From Paludibacterium denitrificans (GTDB taxonomy: Bacteria; Pseudomonadota; Gammaproteobacteria; Burkholderiales; Chromobacteriaceae): a DNA stretch of 64,000 bases. The stretch spans positions 2,418,001-2,482,000 of the forward strand of contig NZ_WLYX01000001.1 of assembly GCF_009707705.1 (NCBI RefSeq), given 5' to 3'. Both the position numbers and the translations under genes were made by a program. Every line of letters begins with the position of its first letter. The first letter of the stretch is position 1. The notes beneath the pieces were generated by a model. It did not search any database and was not told the origin of the DNA. It saw nothing but the letters and a program-made list of their open reading frames with translations. Of this stretch, positions 1-9,516 are shown in pieces.

Positions 1-1080
1 CGTCACGCACGATCAGCGCATTGTCCTGATCGGTTTTCAGTATCTGTTCTCCGCGTCCTTCCGAACCCATCACGATCAGGCAGCTGTTGTCCTGTACCGC
101 TTGCGGCGCGATCAGTTGCCGGTGCGCTCGAACAGCCGGGCATTCAGTGCCTGCACCAGCCGCCCCAGCTGCGGGGCTTTGACACCGTGGTTGGACAGGA
201 TGTGTACCAGCCGCGTGATCTGCTGGGCGATGTCGGCCAGATCGTCCAGCGAGTCGGCCCGCTCCAGCCGCTGGGCAATCAGGTGCGAGTGGTTGGAGAA
301 GTAAGACAGGATGTCGATCTGCGACAGGATGCTGACGGCCTCGCCGTTTTCCATCACCACCAGCCGGATGTTTTCCCGCGTCATGGTGAGCAGGGCGTTG
401 AACAGGTAGTCGTCGATATCCACCGTGAACAGCCCGAAGCGGCAGCGTTGCGCCAGCGGGGTGCTGGTGGGCACGTCGTCGAGCACGATGTCGCGGAAAT
501 CGCTGGTGGTGAACATGCCCAGTTGCCCGCTGTGTTGTACCAGCAGCGATTTCACCTTTTTCTGTTTCATGATGCCTTGGCGGCGTCGCGCACGCTGGTG
601 TCGCCGCTGACGAAGACCGGCTGGCGGCTGCTGACCGCACGCACGGTGGCGGTGAGCAGGGTTTGCAGTTCGCGGTTGCTTAAGCACGTTGGGCCAGCGA
701 GCCGAGTTTTTCCGAGACACTGGCGTAGAAATAGGCACCAAAGCGCGGGTTCTGGTTGGTGAGGGCGAGCAGCACGTCGCGCGGCAAGCTGAACAGCAGC
801 GCTTCTTCATGCACGACAAAGCGGTTGGGGCTGTTGTCAGGCGACCAGCGCGCGGGCGTCGAAGGTATCGTCCGGCGCGATAGAGCGCGATGACTTCATC
901 TCCCGCCATTTCGCGCACCAGCCCCTTGATGACGACATAGAGCGCCTCGACCGGGTCGCCCGGTGACAGGATGATGTCGTCGTCGGCAAAGAAGATGATA
1001 TCGGCCCGTTCCTCCAGTTCGCGTTGTTCTGCGCTGGTCAGGCTGTCAAACGGGGGCTGGTTGAAGTCGAATCGGCTCAT
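1..1080 (-). CDS. DUF294-type cyclic-nucleotide/CBS/nucleotidyltransferase protein (C-terminal part outside window)
   Basis: Cytoplasmic signalling protein of the family with an N-terminal cNMP-binding-like domain, two CBS domains and a GlnD-like nucleotidyltransferase (DUF294). Visible in order from the start at 1080 (MSRFDFNQ, preceded by GGAG): the cyclic-nucleotide-fold region (SPGDPVEALYVVIKG), the CBS pair (SLLVQHSGQLGMF and AVSILSQIDIL), and near the window edge the nucleotidyltransferase hallmark GSEGRGEQ followed by TDQDNALIV. The frame is broken several times: about 870, about 845, at 678-685 where GCTTAAGC stands for an Ala-Gly GCCGGC, about 575, and about 120. Family context makes sequence error likelier than decay. 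The substrate is unknown. Confidence 0.75.
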
Positions 1081-1204
1081 CATGGTCTCCGGTGGCTGTC
1101 TTGGGCGCCTTTTCGGCCAACCTTGGCAGTTGGCCTTCAGGCAGCATAACGTCATCCGGTAGACGCTGGAAATACCTGCGTCAGGCGCAGGCCGAGGCGA
1201 TGGG

Positions 1205-1980
1205 TCAGAGGCGGGAGAGCAGCGGGGCGCCGTCGCGGAACAGGATGAGCTGGCCGGGCTCCAGTTGCGTCCAGTGTTCGTTGTCGGTCAGCGGCTGGGT
1301 GGCGATGACGGCCACGCGGTCCTGCGGAGTGGTAACGGTGGAAAAATCCACCGTAACGTCGTCGTCCACCAGATGCGCTTCGTGGAAGGGCGCTTGCCGC
1401 ACGATGTAATGCAGGTGCGTGGAGCAGTGCGAGAACAGCACCTCGCCATTACTCAACATGAAGTTGAACACGCCGTAGCCGCGGATTTCTTCGGCCAACC
1501 TCGCCACTTCGGCAAACAGCTCGTCCAGTTGCGGCGGCTGGCACCATTTGGCGCGCAGCTTTTCCATCAGGTAGCAGAACGCCCGTTCCGAATCGGTGCT
1601 GCCGACCGGGTTGTAGTAGCAGCCGGGGCCGGGTTCGAAGTTTTTCAGGTCGCCATTGTGAGCAAAAATCCAGTAACGGCCCCACATCTCGCGGCGGAAC
1701 GGGTGGGTATTGGCCAGCAGGATCTCGCCCTGTGTCGCCTTGCGGATGTGGGCAATCACATGCTCAGACTTGATCGGGTAATTGCGGACCAGATGGGCCA
1801 CCGGCGATTCGGCCGATGGTTTGGTGTCCAGAAACAGTTTAAGCAACCTTTGCCTTCGAAAAAGGCAATGCCCCAGCCGTCGGCATGGTGGTCGGTCAGC
1901 CCGCCACGACGGTGGAAACCTTCAAAGGAAAACAGAATGTCCGTGGGGGTGTTGCAGTTCATGCCCAAGAGCTGGCACAT
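1205..1980 (-). CDS. YafJ-type class II glutamine amidotransferase
   Basis: Ntn-type class II glutamine amidotransferase domain protein of the YafJ family; the physiological substrate of the family is uncertain. The start at 1980 gives Met-Cys-Gln-Leu-Leu-Gly-Met, so the catalytic Cys is residue 2 and becomes N-terminal after Met removal. [12 protein letters not shown] and [10 protein letters not shown] are the expected glutamine-binding motifs. The protein would be about 258 residues, normal for the family. The frame breaks at 1837-1844: the expected Gly-Cys-Arg-Leu-Phe-Leu-Asp is interrupted by GCTTAAAC (minus strand) in place of GCCGGC, a two-base gain. It sits alone between the DUF294 gene and the divergent tau operon. 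Confidence 0.85.
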
Positions 1981-2270
1981 GGTGTTCTATCCGTTCAGAG
2001 GCTTGAGGCCGGGTTGATCGATCGGGGTACTGGCACGCCCTGGCAAAACCGTGCTTAACGGGATTGTTTCATGTTCGCTGCCATCGCGCCAGCATCCGGC
2101 TGGTTGCGGCGGTGATTGCGGCCGATCGGCGTCTGGCCAGCGTTGATGTAGTGGGCAGTTTTAAATCACATATATGAAATTATAATAAAAAACGCATTTT
2201 TTATTGCTTAATGTTTGCTGTGTGGGTTGGTAGATTGCAAACCATCTTCCATCCCTTGCAGGAATCCAGC
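1981..2270. other. Intergenic region with AT-rich tau operon upstream sequence
   Basis: Divergent spacer between the amidotransferase gene and tauA. It turns strongly AT-rich at about 2150-2215, unlike the GC-rich surroundings, which is where the tau promoter and a CysB/Cbl-type activator site would be expected. I could not pick a confident -10/-35 pair. No gene is seen. Confidence 0.4.
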
Positions 2271-3251
2271 ATGTCCCGACTGCCGCTGACCCGTCTGTTT
2301 GTTTCCCTGTCCTTGTTGGCTGGTACGGCGTTTGCCGCCGATCCGGTCACCGTTGCCTATCAAACCGGTATTGATCCGACCAAAGTGGCGCAGGCCGATG
2401 GCGCTTATGAAAAAGCCACGGGCAGCAAAATCAACTGGCGCAAGTTTGAAAGTGGTTCCGAAGTGATTGCCGCCATTGCCTCCGGTGATGTCGCCATTGG
2501 CAATCTGGGCTCCAGCCCGCTCGCTGCCGCGGCCAGCCGTGGTTTGCCGATACAGACGTTTCTGATTGCCGACGAAATTGGCGACGCCGAAGCGCTGGTG
2601 GTGCGTAACGGCAGCCACATTGCCAAGCCGCAAGACCTGATCGGCAAGAAAGTGGCGGTGCCGTTTGTCTCCACCACACATTACAGCCTGCTGGCGGCGC
2701 TGAAACACTGGAAGGTGGACGCCAGCAAGGTGAAGATTCTTAACCTGCGCCCCAGCGAGATTGCCGCTGCCCGGCAGCGCGGCGATATCGATGCCGCCTA
2801 TGTCTGGGACCCGGTGCTGGGCAAGGCCAAGGCCAGCGGCAAAGTGCTGGTGAGCTCCGCGCAGGTGGCCAAGTGGGGCGCGCCCACTTACGACGTGTGG
2901 ATCGTGCGCAATGATTTTGCCGCGAAGAATCCGGACTTCCTGCGCAAGTTCAGCAAGGTTTCGCTGGATGCCATCGCTCGTTACCGTGCCAATCCTCAGG
3001 GCTTCATCGCCGATTCGGCCAACCTTGCCAAGATTTCCCGTCTGACCGGCGCCAAGGCCGAGGATGTGCAAGCCGGGCTGAAGGGCAATAACTTCCTGCT
3101 GCAGAAAGAGCAGATCGCACAACTGCAACAGCCGTTTGTGCAGGCCGTGGGCAAGACCGCCGAATTCCTCAAAGCGCAAGGCAAGGTGGAAGCATTGCAG
3201 CCGGATTACCGTCCGTATGTGACCAACCGTTTTGTCAAAACGGCCAACTGA
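2271..3251 (+). CDS. tauA: Taurine ABC transporter substrate-binding protein
   Basis: Periplasmic taurine/alkanesulfonate-binding protein that delivers substrate to TauBC. The chosen start (MSRLPLTRL, with CAGGAA upstream) leads into a signal peptide ending AGTAFA-ADPV. The mature protein has the SsuA/TauA fold features VAYQTGIDPTKVAQ, VAAIASGDVAIGNLG-like ligand-loop sequence and YVWDPVLGKA. About 326 residues, usual for TauA, and uninterrupted. First gene of tauABCD, with tauB starting 12 bases downstream. The presence of tauD makes taurine a likelier substrate than other sulfonates. Confidence 0.9.
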   Translation: MSRLPLTRLFVSLSLLAGTAFAADPVTVAYQTGIDPTKVAQADGAYEKATGSKINWRKFESGSEVIAAIASGDVAIGNLGSSPLAAAASRGLPIQTFLIADEIGDAEALVVRNGSHIAKPQDLIGKKVAVPFVSTTHYSLLAALKHWKVDASKVKILNLRPSEIAAARQRGDIDAAYVWDPVLGKAKASGKVLVSSAQVAKWGAPTYDVWIVRNDFAAKNPDFLRKFSKVSLDAIARYRANPQGFIADSANLAKISRLTGAKAEDVQAGLKGNNFLLQKEQIAQLQQPFVQAVGKTAEFLKAQGKVEALQPDYRPYVTNRFVKTAN

Positions 3252-3263
3252 GCGGAGCGGCAC

Positions 3264-4057
3264 ATGAGTGAGCTAGTGGCGCAGGATGTCACCGTGCATT
3301 ACCCCGGCCAGCCGGAACCGTCACTGGCTGGCGTGTCGCTGAGTATTGGTCTGGATGATCTGACCGTGGCGCTGGGGCCGTCCGGTTGCGGCAAGACCAC
3401 CTTGCTCAATGTGCTGGTTAAGCTTCCTTCCGCCGAGCAGTGGGCAGGTCAGCTTTGATGGCTTAGCCGATTGTCGGGCCATCGGCCGAGCGCGCCGTGG
3501 TGTTTCAGCATGATGCCTTGCTGCCGTGGCTGAACGTGCGCGACAACGTGGCGTTTGGTCTGCGCTTGCAAGGCGTGGCCAAAGCCCAGCGTCGGCAGGC
3601 TGCCGACAGGATGCTGCAACTGGTGGGGCTGGAACGCTCGGCACAGCGTTACAGCTGGGAGTTGTCCGGCGGCATGCGGCAACGGGTGGGGATTGCCCGT
3701 GCGCTGGCCAGCCAGTCGCGCGTGTTGTTGATGGACGAGCCGTTTGGCGCGCTGGATGCCTTTACCCGCGAGCAGATGCAGGAGTTGTTGCTCAAGGTGT
3801 GGGCGCAGGCCGGGCGGCGCATCTTCCTGATTACCCATGACATTGAAGAAGCCTTGTTCCTTGCCACCGAGCTGGTATTGATGTCGCCGGGGCCGGGGCG
3901 CATCGTCGAACGCATTCGGCCAACCTTCAGCCAGCGTTACCGCGAAGGTGAGTCCGCACGCACCCTCAAGTCTGACCCTCTTTTTATCGAACTGCGCGAG
4001 CATTTGCTCGCCACCTTGTATCGCCATCGACAACCGCAAGAGGAGGCCTTGGCATGA
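3264..4057 (+). CDS. tauB: Taurine ABC transporter ATP-binding protein (two frameshifts)
   Basis: ATPase of the taurine importer. Walker [10 protein letters not shown], signature [15 protein letters not shown], Walker [13 protein letters not shown] and the H-loop [12 protein letters not shown] are all present. Two one-base gains break the frame: GTTAAGC at 3417-3423, where LNVLAGFLPP expects GCCGGC, and GCTTAGC at 3461-3467, where Asp-Gly-Arg-Pro-Ile expects GGCCGGCC. Together they restore the frame of the C-terminal part. Repaired length is about 263 residues, typical. The last four bases, ATGA, are shared with the tauC start, so translation is probably coupled. Confidence 0.88.
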
Positions 4058-4901
4058 ATACGCTGGAACCGATACTCGAGGCGCGCGTCCTCGCGGACGT
4101 AACCACATCGCCAGCCGCCACCCCGCGCCGCAGGTCGGCCGAGCGCCCGCTCTGGCTGGGTAGCATCAGTGTGGCGACGTTGTTGCTGGCCTGGTGGGGC
4201 ATCACCGCCGCCGGGCTGGTAAGCCTTGTTCCTGCCGTCGCCGCTGGCGGTGCTGGCCAAGTTTCAGTTGGCCGCCACGCAGGGCTTCATGGATGCCACT
4301 TTGTGGCAACACCGGCCGCCAGCTTGCAACGCATTGTGCTGGCGTTGCTGGCGGCCGTATGCCTCGGGATTCCAGTGGGGGTGCTGATGGGCGTCAACCG
4401 CGTGGCTCGTGGCCTGCTCGACCCGCTGATTGAGTTTTATCGGCCGATTCCACCTTTGGCCTATTTGCCGCTGATCGTGATCTGGTGCGGGATTGGCGAG
4501 CTATCCAAAGTGCTGCTGATCTTTCTCGCCATCTTCGCCCCCATCGTCATCGCCACGGCTTACGGCGTGCGCCATGTCAGCCCCAGCCGCATTCAGGCCG
4601 CGCAGTCACTCGGCGCCAGCCGGAGTCAGCTGTTGCGTTGGGTGATTCTGCTAGCGGCGCTGCCGGACATTCTTACCGGCCTGCGCATTGGCCTCGGTAC
4701 CGGCTGGTCAACGCTGGTCGCGGCCGAACTGGTGGCCGCTACGCGAGGGTTGGGTTTCATGGTGCAGTCCGCTGCCCAGTTTCTGGTGACCGACATGGTG
4801 CTGCTGGGCATCGCTGTCATCGCCATCATCGCTTTTGCGCTGGAGCTGGGGTTGCGCTGGCTGCAACGCCGCCTGTCGCCCGGCATGGCCAGCACGACTA
4901 A
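4054..4901 (+). CDS. tauC: Taurine ABC transporter permease (frame errors)
   Basis: Inner-membrane permease of the taurine importer, with several hydrophobic segments and a typical EAA-type loop ([28 protein letters not shown]). Between about 4215 and 4315 the expected text ([21 protein letters not shown]) lies in another frame, so two compensating indels are present. Near 4885 a third slip reads through the expected TAA (4899-4901) and joins the frame to tauD. A ribosome site (GAGGA, 4905-4909) lies between that stop and the tauD ATG, so the apparent TauC-TauD fusion of 565 residues is judged an artefact. Repaired length is about 282 residues. Confidence 0.82.
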
Positions 4902-4917
4902 ATTTGAGGATGCAATA

Positions 4918-5751
4918 ATGAGTTTACGCATTACCCGTTTGACCCCGGCGCTGGGTGCGCTGGTGGAGGGCATCAATCTGGCGCGGCCGCTGAGCGACGA
5001 GCAGTACCAGCAGATCAGCGACGCCTTGCTGGCCCATCAGGTACTGTTCTTCCGCGATCAGCAGTTGTCGCCCACGCAACAGCGCGATTTCGCCGCCCGC
5101 TTTGGCCAGCTGCATACCCATCCGATTTATCCGAGCCATCCGGACGCGCCAGAAGTCATGGTGCTGGATACCGAAGCGTTCGATCTGCGTGATAACGCCA
5201 TCTGGCATACCGATGTCACCTTCATCGAAACGCCACCGCTGGGCGCAGTACTGGCCGCCCGGTTGTTGCCGGAAACCGGCGGCGACACCTTGTGGGCCAG
5301 CGGTATTGCCGCCTTCGAGGCACTGTCAGCACCGTTGCGTCAGCTGCTGGATGGCCTGACCGCCACGCACGATTTTACCAAGTCCTTCCCACTGGAGCGC
5401 TATGGCACGCGCCCGGAAGACCTGCAGCGCTGGGACAAGACCCGTCTGGAAAACCCGCCGATCAGCCACCCGGTGATTCGTACCCATCCGGTATCCGGTC
5501 GCAAGGCCTTGTTTGTCAACGATGGCTTTACCACCCGCATCAACGAGCTGAGCGAAAAAGAAAGCGCCGCCTTGCTGGCTTTCCTGTTTGCCCATCAGGC
5601 ACGACCGGAGTTCAGCCTGCGCTGGCGCTGGCAAGCCGGTGATGTGGCGTTCTGGGATAACCGGGTGACGCAACATTACGCCGTGGACGACTATCGACCA
5701 ACGCGTCGCATCATGCACCGCGCCACCATTCTGGGAGACAAACCCTTCTAA
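4918..5751 (+). CDS. tauD: Taurine dioxygenase
   Basis: Fe(II)/2-oxoglutarate-dependent dioxygenase that splits taurine into sulfite and aminoacetaldehyde, releasing sulfur for assimilation. The metal ligands are visible as His-x-Asp in IWHTDVTF and the distal His in [10 protein letters not shown]; the 2-oxoglutarate-binding Arg lies in the following RRIMHR. Also typical are [20 protein letters not shown] at the N-terminus and [13 protein letters not shown]. 277 residues, normal. ATG 4918 is preceded by GAGGA. Last gene of tauABCD. Members of the family act on other sulfonates or on 2,4-D, but the neighbours favour taurine. Confidence 0.9.
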   Translation: MSLRITRLTPALGALVEGINLARPLSDEQYQQISDALLAHQVLFFRDQQLSPTQQRDFAARFGQLHTHPIYPSHPDAPEVMVLDTEAFDLRDNAIWHTDVTFIETPPLGAVLAARLLPETGGDTLWASGIAAFEALSAPLRQLLDGLTATHDFTKSFPLERYGTRPEDLQRWDKTRLENPPISHPVIRTHPVSGRKALFVNDGFTTRINELSEKESAALLAFLFAHQARPEFSLRWRWQAGDVAFWDNRVTQHYAVDDYRPTRRIMHRATILGDKPF

Positions 5752-5891
5752 ACGAATAACCGGTTAACGTGTTGCCGGTTAGTGCATGGGCAGGTGGCTT
5801 TCGGCCAACCTGCCATCTTTTTGTCCGGTCATGGCAGCTTGCGTTTTGTGAGAAAATCCCCATTTGCAAGTTTTGCCGACAGGAACCAAGC

Positions 5892-6476
5892 ATGACCACC
5901 ATTGTGGCGGTAAGAAAAGATAACCAGATCGCCATCGCCGCCGATAGCCAGACGACTTTTGGCGACGACCAGAAGCTCCCGGCCAGTTACGACCGTTTTC
6001 ATAACAAGATTTTCCGGCATGGCGACAGCTATCTGGCCATTTCCGGATCGGCCGCCCATGACCTGGTGCTGCAAAGTGCCCTGAAAAAGCTGAAGAACAA
6101 GGATTTCTCCAGCCGTCAGGGCATTTTTGAAACCTTCCGCAAGCTGCATCCCAAGCTCAAGGAAGCGTTTTTCCTGCGGCCGGAAGAAGAAGACGACGAC
6201 CCGTACGAATCGAGCCAGATGATTGTGGTCATTGCCAATCCGCATGGAATTTTCGGCGTCTACCCGATGCGGGAAATCTACGAATTTTCCCGTTTTTGGT
6301 CGATCGGCTCCGGCCACGACTACGCCATGGGTGCCATGTATGCGGCCTACGAGCAAAACCTGACAGCCGCCGAAATCGCCGAGATCGGCGTGCGCGCCGG
6401 TTGTGAATTCGATGCCAGCAGTTCGCTGCCCATGTCCCTCTACACGATCGAGCTGGCCACAGAAGCTAAGGGATAA
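5892..6476 (+). CDS. HslV-like Ntn hydrolase of the proteasome beta family
   Basis: Proteasome-fold protein. From ATG 5892 the protein begins Met-Thr-Thr-Ile-Val-Ala-Val, leaving a Thr nucleophile after Met removal; AADSQTTFGD and SIGSGHDYAMGAMYAAYE match the proteasome beta/HslV signature. It lacks the usual HslV ending and no hslU unfoldase lies nearby. An acidic insert (PEEEDDDPYESSQ, near residue 100) is unlike classical HslV. 194 residues, intact. It starts 15 bases downstream of PROBABLE leader text containing AGGAA and ends 6 bases before hslO, suggesting a stress-protein operon. Whether it is an active peptidase, and what its partner is, cannot be told. Confidence 0.65.
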   Translation: MTTIVAVRKDNQIAIAADSQTTFGDDQKLPASYDRFHNKIFRHGDSYLAISGSAAHDLVLQSALKKLKNKDFSSRQGIFETFRKLHPKLKEAFFLRPEEEDDDPYESSQMIVVIANPHGIFGVYPMREIYEFSRFWSIGSGHDYAMGAMYAAYEQNLTAAEIAEIGVRAGCEFDASSSLPMSLYTIELATEAKG

Positions 6477-6482
6477 ACACGC

Positions 6483-7361
6483 ATGAGCCACCAAGACACC
6501 CTGCAACGATTCCTGTTTGACGGCGCCCCGGTACGCGGCGCGCTGGTGCGTCTGGACAGCGCCCGGCAACAGGTTCTGGCGCGGCGCAGCTATCCCGCCG
6601 TATTGAAAACCATCATGGGCGAACTGATGGCTGCCGCCGAGCTGTTGGCCGCCAACATCAAATTTGATGGCACCCTGATCTTGCAACTGCAAGGCAATGG
6701 CCCGCTGCATCTGGCCGTGGTGGAGTGTCATAACGACCGCACCGTTCGCGCCACGGCCAAATGGGATGACGAACTGCCGGAGGCGCCGTTGCAAACCCTG
6801 CTGGGCAGCGCTTACCGTTTTGTCATGACGCTGGAACCCAAGCTGGAAAACGCACAAACCTGGCAAGGCATTGTCGCGCTGGAAGGCGACAGCGTCGGCG
6901 CCATGCTGGAAAACTACATGGCGCGTTCCGAACAGCTCGCCACCCGGCTGATCCTCAGTGCCAGCGAGCACACCGCCGCCGGCATGCTGTTGCAGCGCCT
7001 GCCGGATGGTCATGGCGATCCGGAAGGCTGGGAGCGCATCCAGATGCTGGGCGGCACGCTCTCAGAGGCCGAACTGCAAGAGCTGTCGGCCGCCGACATT
7101 CTGCATCGCCTGTTCCATGACGAAAACCTGATGACGTTTGATCCGGAACCGGTGGCCTTTGCCTGCAACTGTAGCCGCGAGCGCGTTGGCGGCATGTTGA
7201 AGATGCTGGGTGGGCAGGAAGTGGGCGAGGTCTTGCTGGAGCAGGGCAGCGTGGAAATCGTCTGTGACTTCTGCAATCAGCACTACGTGTTTGATGAAGA
7301 CGATGCCAATGACCTGTTCGAATACGATGTGGTCGAATCGGCGCGCGAAGCCCGCCACTAA
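6483..7361 (+). CDS. hslO: Redox-regulated chaperone Hsp33
   Basis: Holdase chaperone activated by oxidative unfolding. The C-terminal zinc-binding cysteines are present as CNC in FACNCSRERV and CDFC in IVCDFCNQHY, spaced as expected. The N-terminal domain shows LKTIMGELMAAAELLAANIKFDGTL and LILQLQGNGPL. 292 residues, normal and intact. Immediately downstream of the HslV-like gene, and followed by a hairpin built on a GTTGGCCGAA copy. It contains one of the few intact GCCGGC sites of the window (6978-6983). Confidence 0.95.
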   Translation: MSHQDTLQRFLFDGAPVRGALVRLDSARQQVLARRSYPAVLKTIMGELMAAAELLAANIKFDGTLILQLQGNGPLHLAVVECHNDRTVRATAKWDDELPEAPLQTLLGSAYRFVMTLEPKLENAQTWQGIVALEGDSVGAMLENYMARSEQLATRLILSASEHTAAGMLLQRLPDGHGDPEGWERIQMLGGTLSEAELQELSAADILHRLFHDENLMTFDPEPVAFACNCSRERVGGMLKMLGGQEVGEVLLEQGSVEIVCDFCNQHYVFDEDDANDLFEYDVVESAREARH

Positions 7362-7365
7362 TCGG

Positions 7366-7386
7366 GTTGGCCGAAAAACGGCCATG
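7366..7386 (+). terminator. Hairpin after hslO built on GTTGGCCGAA
   Basis: TGGCCG, five A, then CGGCCA gives a six-pair hairpin directly after the hslO stop. No long T run follows, so it may be a weak terminator or a 3' stabiliser. The left arm is part of the abundant 10-mer. Confidence 0.45.
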
Positions 7387-7412
7387 CTCATGCCAATCTC
7401 TCAGGAGTGTTG

Positions 7413-8120
7413 ATGATACCTGCAAGTCAGCTTGCCGCTTATCTGCGCGAGCAGTCTCTGGAGCTGGATCGGGTCGACGTGCAGATCGCGGTGATGACGC
7501 TGTCAGCCATACTGAGTGTCGACAAGCCCGCCGCCCGGCGTGAACTGTTCCGTTACCCGGTGCCGGAGCTTTCCACCGATGGCAGTTGTTCGCTGGTGGA
7601 TCAGCTCGCAGCCGAACCTTACTCGCTAGACATCTGGTTTGGCGGGGAAACCGATGAAGCCCGGGTGGCGCTGACCGACCTGTATGCGCTGCTGGAAACG
7701 GTAAACGGCAAAGTCGGTGCCGACTGGCTCGGCGTGTATCGCAAAATGGGCGAGGGCCGCGACGCCCGCCTCGTCAAACTGGCCTATCTGGGTACACCCA
7801 GCCGGGCCGAGTTTCCACTGACCGAAAGCTTTGCCGAACACAGCAACAACAGCCGGGTAGGGCTGACCGGCTGGGGTGTGGTGATTGATGATGTCGCCCT
7901 CTGGCAAGCTGAAGGCGGCAGCTATTATCAGTGTGATCCCAAGGTAAAAAGCGAGGTGTGTCTGCCGGTGCTGGATGCCTCCGGCCGGGTGCTGGGGATT
8001 CTCGATGCCGAAGCCAGCGCCAGCGCATTCTTCACGCCGCAGCGGCAAGTCTGGCTGGCCGCGCTTGCCATCGTGCTGGCGGGCCCGTTGGGCCAACTGC
8101 CGCTTGTTGAAAATTCCTGA
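7413..8120 (+). CDS. GAF-domain protein of unknown role
   Basis: Cytoplasmic protein of 235 residues whose C-terminal half (about residues 90-225) looks like a GAF domain related to free methionine-R-sulfoxide reductases: GADWLGVYRKM, RVGLTGWGVVIDD, CDPKVKSEVCLPVLDASGRVLGILD. The two cysteines flanking VKSEV could be redox-active, but the full catalytic Cys set of that enzyme cannot be confirmed. ATG 7413 was chosen because AGGAG lies five bases upstream. Located between hslO and ribA; a protective role in oxidative stress is inference from position. Confidence 0.6.
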   Translation: MIPASQLAAYLREQSLELDRVDVQIAVMTLSAILSVDKPAARRELFRYPVPELSTDGSCSLVDQLAAEPYSLDIWFGGETDEARVALTDLYALLETVNGKVGADWLGVYRKMGEGRDARLVKLAYLGTPSRAEFPLTESFAEHSNNSRVGLTGWGVVIDDVALWQAEGGSYYQCDPKVKSEVCLPVLDASGRVLGILDAEASASAFFTPQRQVWLAALAIVLAGPLGQLPLVENS

Positions 8121-8209
8121 ATACGTCGCTCAACATTTTTTACTATCCAGCGCCTGTCAGCCGCCGCTAGTATGGTAAGCATTTGGGTAGTTCCAGTCTG
8201 GAGAATTTC

Positions 8210-8834
8210 ATGTCATCCCAGCCAGCTATGCCGGTTACTGAACCGACCATCGATTTCATCGCCAGTTGCCGTTTGCCGACCCCGTGGGGCGTGTTCACCA
8301 TGCACGGGTTCGAAGAACAGGCGACTCGGCGCGAGCACGTTGCGCTAACGCTGGGCGATGTCGCCTCCGGCGAGCCGGTACTGGCGCGGCTGCATTCCGA
8401 ATGTTTGACCGGTGATGCCCTGTTTTCCTTGCGCTGCGACTGCGGGTTCCAGCTTGAGGCCGCCATGCAGGCCATTGCCAAGGAAGAGCGTGGGGTGTTG
8501 TTGTATCTGCGGCAGGAAGGGCGCGGCATCGGCCTGATCAACAAGATTCGCGCCTACAAGTTGCAGGATGGTGGCGCCGATACCGTGGAGGCCAACGAAC
8601 AGCTGGGTTTCCCGGCCGATATGCGCGACTTCCGCGTGGCGCGTCACATGCTGGATAAACTGGGCATCGCCCATGTGCGGGTGATGACCAACAACCCGCG
8701 CAAGATCGAAACGCTGAAAAATGCTCAGCATCGACGTGGTGGAGCGTGTGCCGCTGATGGTGGGGCGCAACCCGCACAATGACGCCTATCTCAATACCAA
8801 GGCCGCCAAGCTGGGCCACATGTTCTTTATCTGA
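8210..8834 (+). CDS. ribA: GTP cyclohydrolase II (one frameshift near the end)
   Basis: First committed enzyme of riboflavin synthesis: GTP to 2,5-diamino-6-ribosylamino-pyrimidinone phosphate, formate and pyrophosphate. The zinc ligands are visible in [20 protein letters not shown], the GTP-binding and catalytic region in [17 protein letters not shown], and [10 protein letters not shown] follows. After this the frame slips at about 8718, where a run of five A appears instead of four; the next frame supplies [18 protein letters not shown] and a C-terminus ending GHMFFI at 8834. ATG 8210 has CTGGAGA upstream. Repaired length is about 207 residues. Confidence 0.9.
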
Positions 8835-8915
8835 GCGTTAGCGCCAACGGGCGGGGGCGTGTTGTGTTCCCGCCATGTGTCACGCTGTACCGGTGTGTTT
8901 GGCGGGCAGAAAAAA

Positions 8916-8950
8916 CAAAAGCCGGAATCCGTAGATTCCGGCTTTTGCCG
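8916..8950. terminator. Bidirectional terminator between ribA and the tRNA array
   Basis: Inverted repeat AAAAGCCGGAATC / GATTCCGGCTTTT with a CGTA loop. A runs on the left and T runs on the right make it usable for ribA (plus) and for the tRNA array (minus). Confidence 0.85.
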
Positions 8951-8953
8951 TTT

Positions 8954-9029
<76 letters not shown>

Positions 9030-9034
9030 GATGC

Positions 9035-9110
9035 TGGCGTTCCCACGGGGATTCGAACCCCGGTTACCGCCGTGAAAGGGCGATGTCCTAGGCCTCTAGA
9101 CGATGGGAAC
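9035..9110 (-). tRNA. tRNA-Glu (anticodon TTC), copy 2
   Basis: Minus strand: GTTCCCATCGTCTAG opening, anticodon arm CGCCCTTTCACGGCG with anticodon TTC, T arm GGTTCGAATCC, encoded CCA. 76 bases. Differs from the copy at 9210 only in compensating acceptor-stem bases (GTTCCCA versus GTCCCCA). Confidence 0.95.
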
Positions 9111-9119
9111 CAAATTGTG

Positions 9120-9195
<76 letters not shown>

Positions 9196-9209
9196 ACGGG
9201 TAAAAACTG

Positions 9210-9285
9210 TGGCGTCCCCACGGGGATTCGAACCCCGGTTACCGCCGTGAAAGGGCGATGTCCTAGGCCTCTAGACGATGGGGAC
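9210..9285 (-). tRNA. tRNA-Glu (anticodon TTC), copy 1
   Basis: Minus strand, 76 bases, acceptor GTCCCCA pairing with TGGGGAC, anticodon TTC, encoded CCA. Confidence 0.95.
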
Positions 9286-9312
9286 CCAGAAAAATCTACT
9301 GTAGCGCAATGG

Positions 9313-9388
<76 letters not shown>

Positions 9389-9516
9389 AGCGCTGCGTCT
9401 ACAGTGCGGCGCATTATAAGGAGGCCGCCCCGGGCTGTAAAGAGTCCGGGCGAAAAAACTTTGCGTGGAGCAGTCGGTTATAATGGCCGCTTACCACTGA
9501 TACGGGTAGGCGCTTC

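Noticed and set aside
2029..2046. TGGCACGCCCTGGCA as a sigma-54 promoter near the tau operon.
   Set aside because: The GG to GC spacing is one base short and tau genes are not known sigma-54 targets.
4054..5751. A single 565-residue TauC-TauD fusion protein.
   Set aside because: A stop codon in the adjacent frame, a ribosome site and a proper tauD ATG lie between the parts, and tauC already has two other frame slips. A sequence error explains it better.
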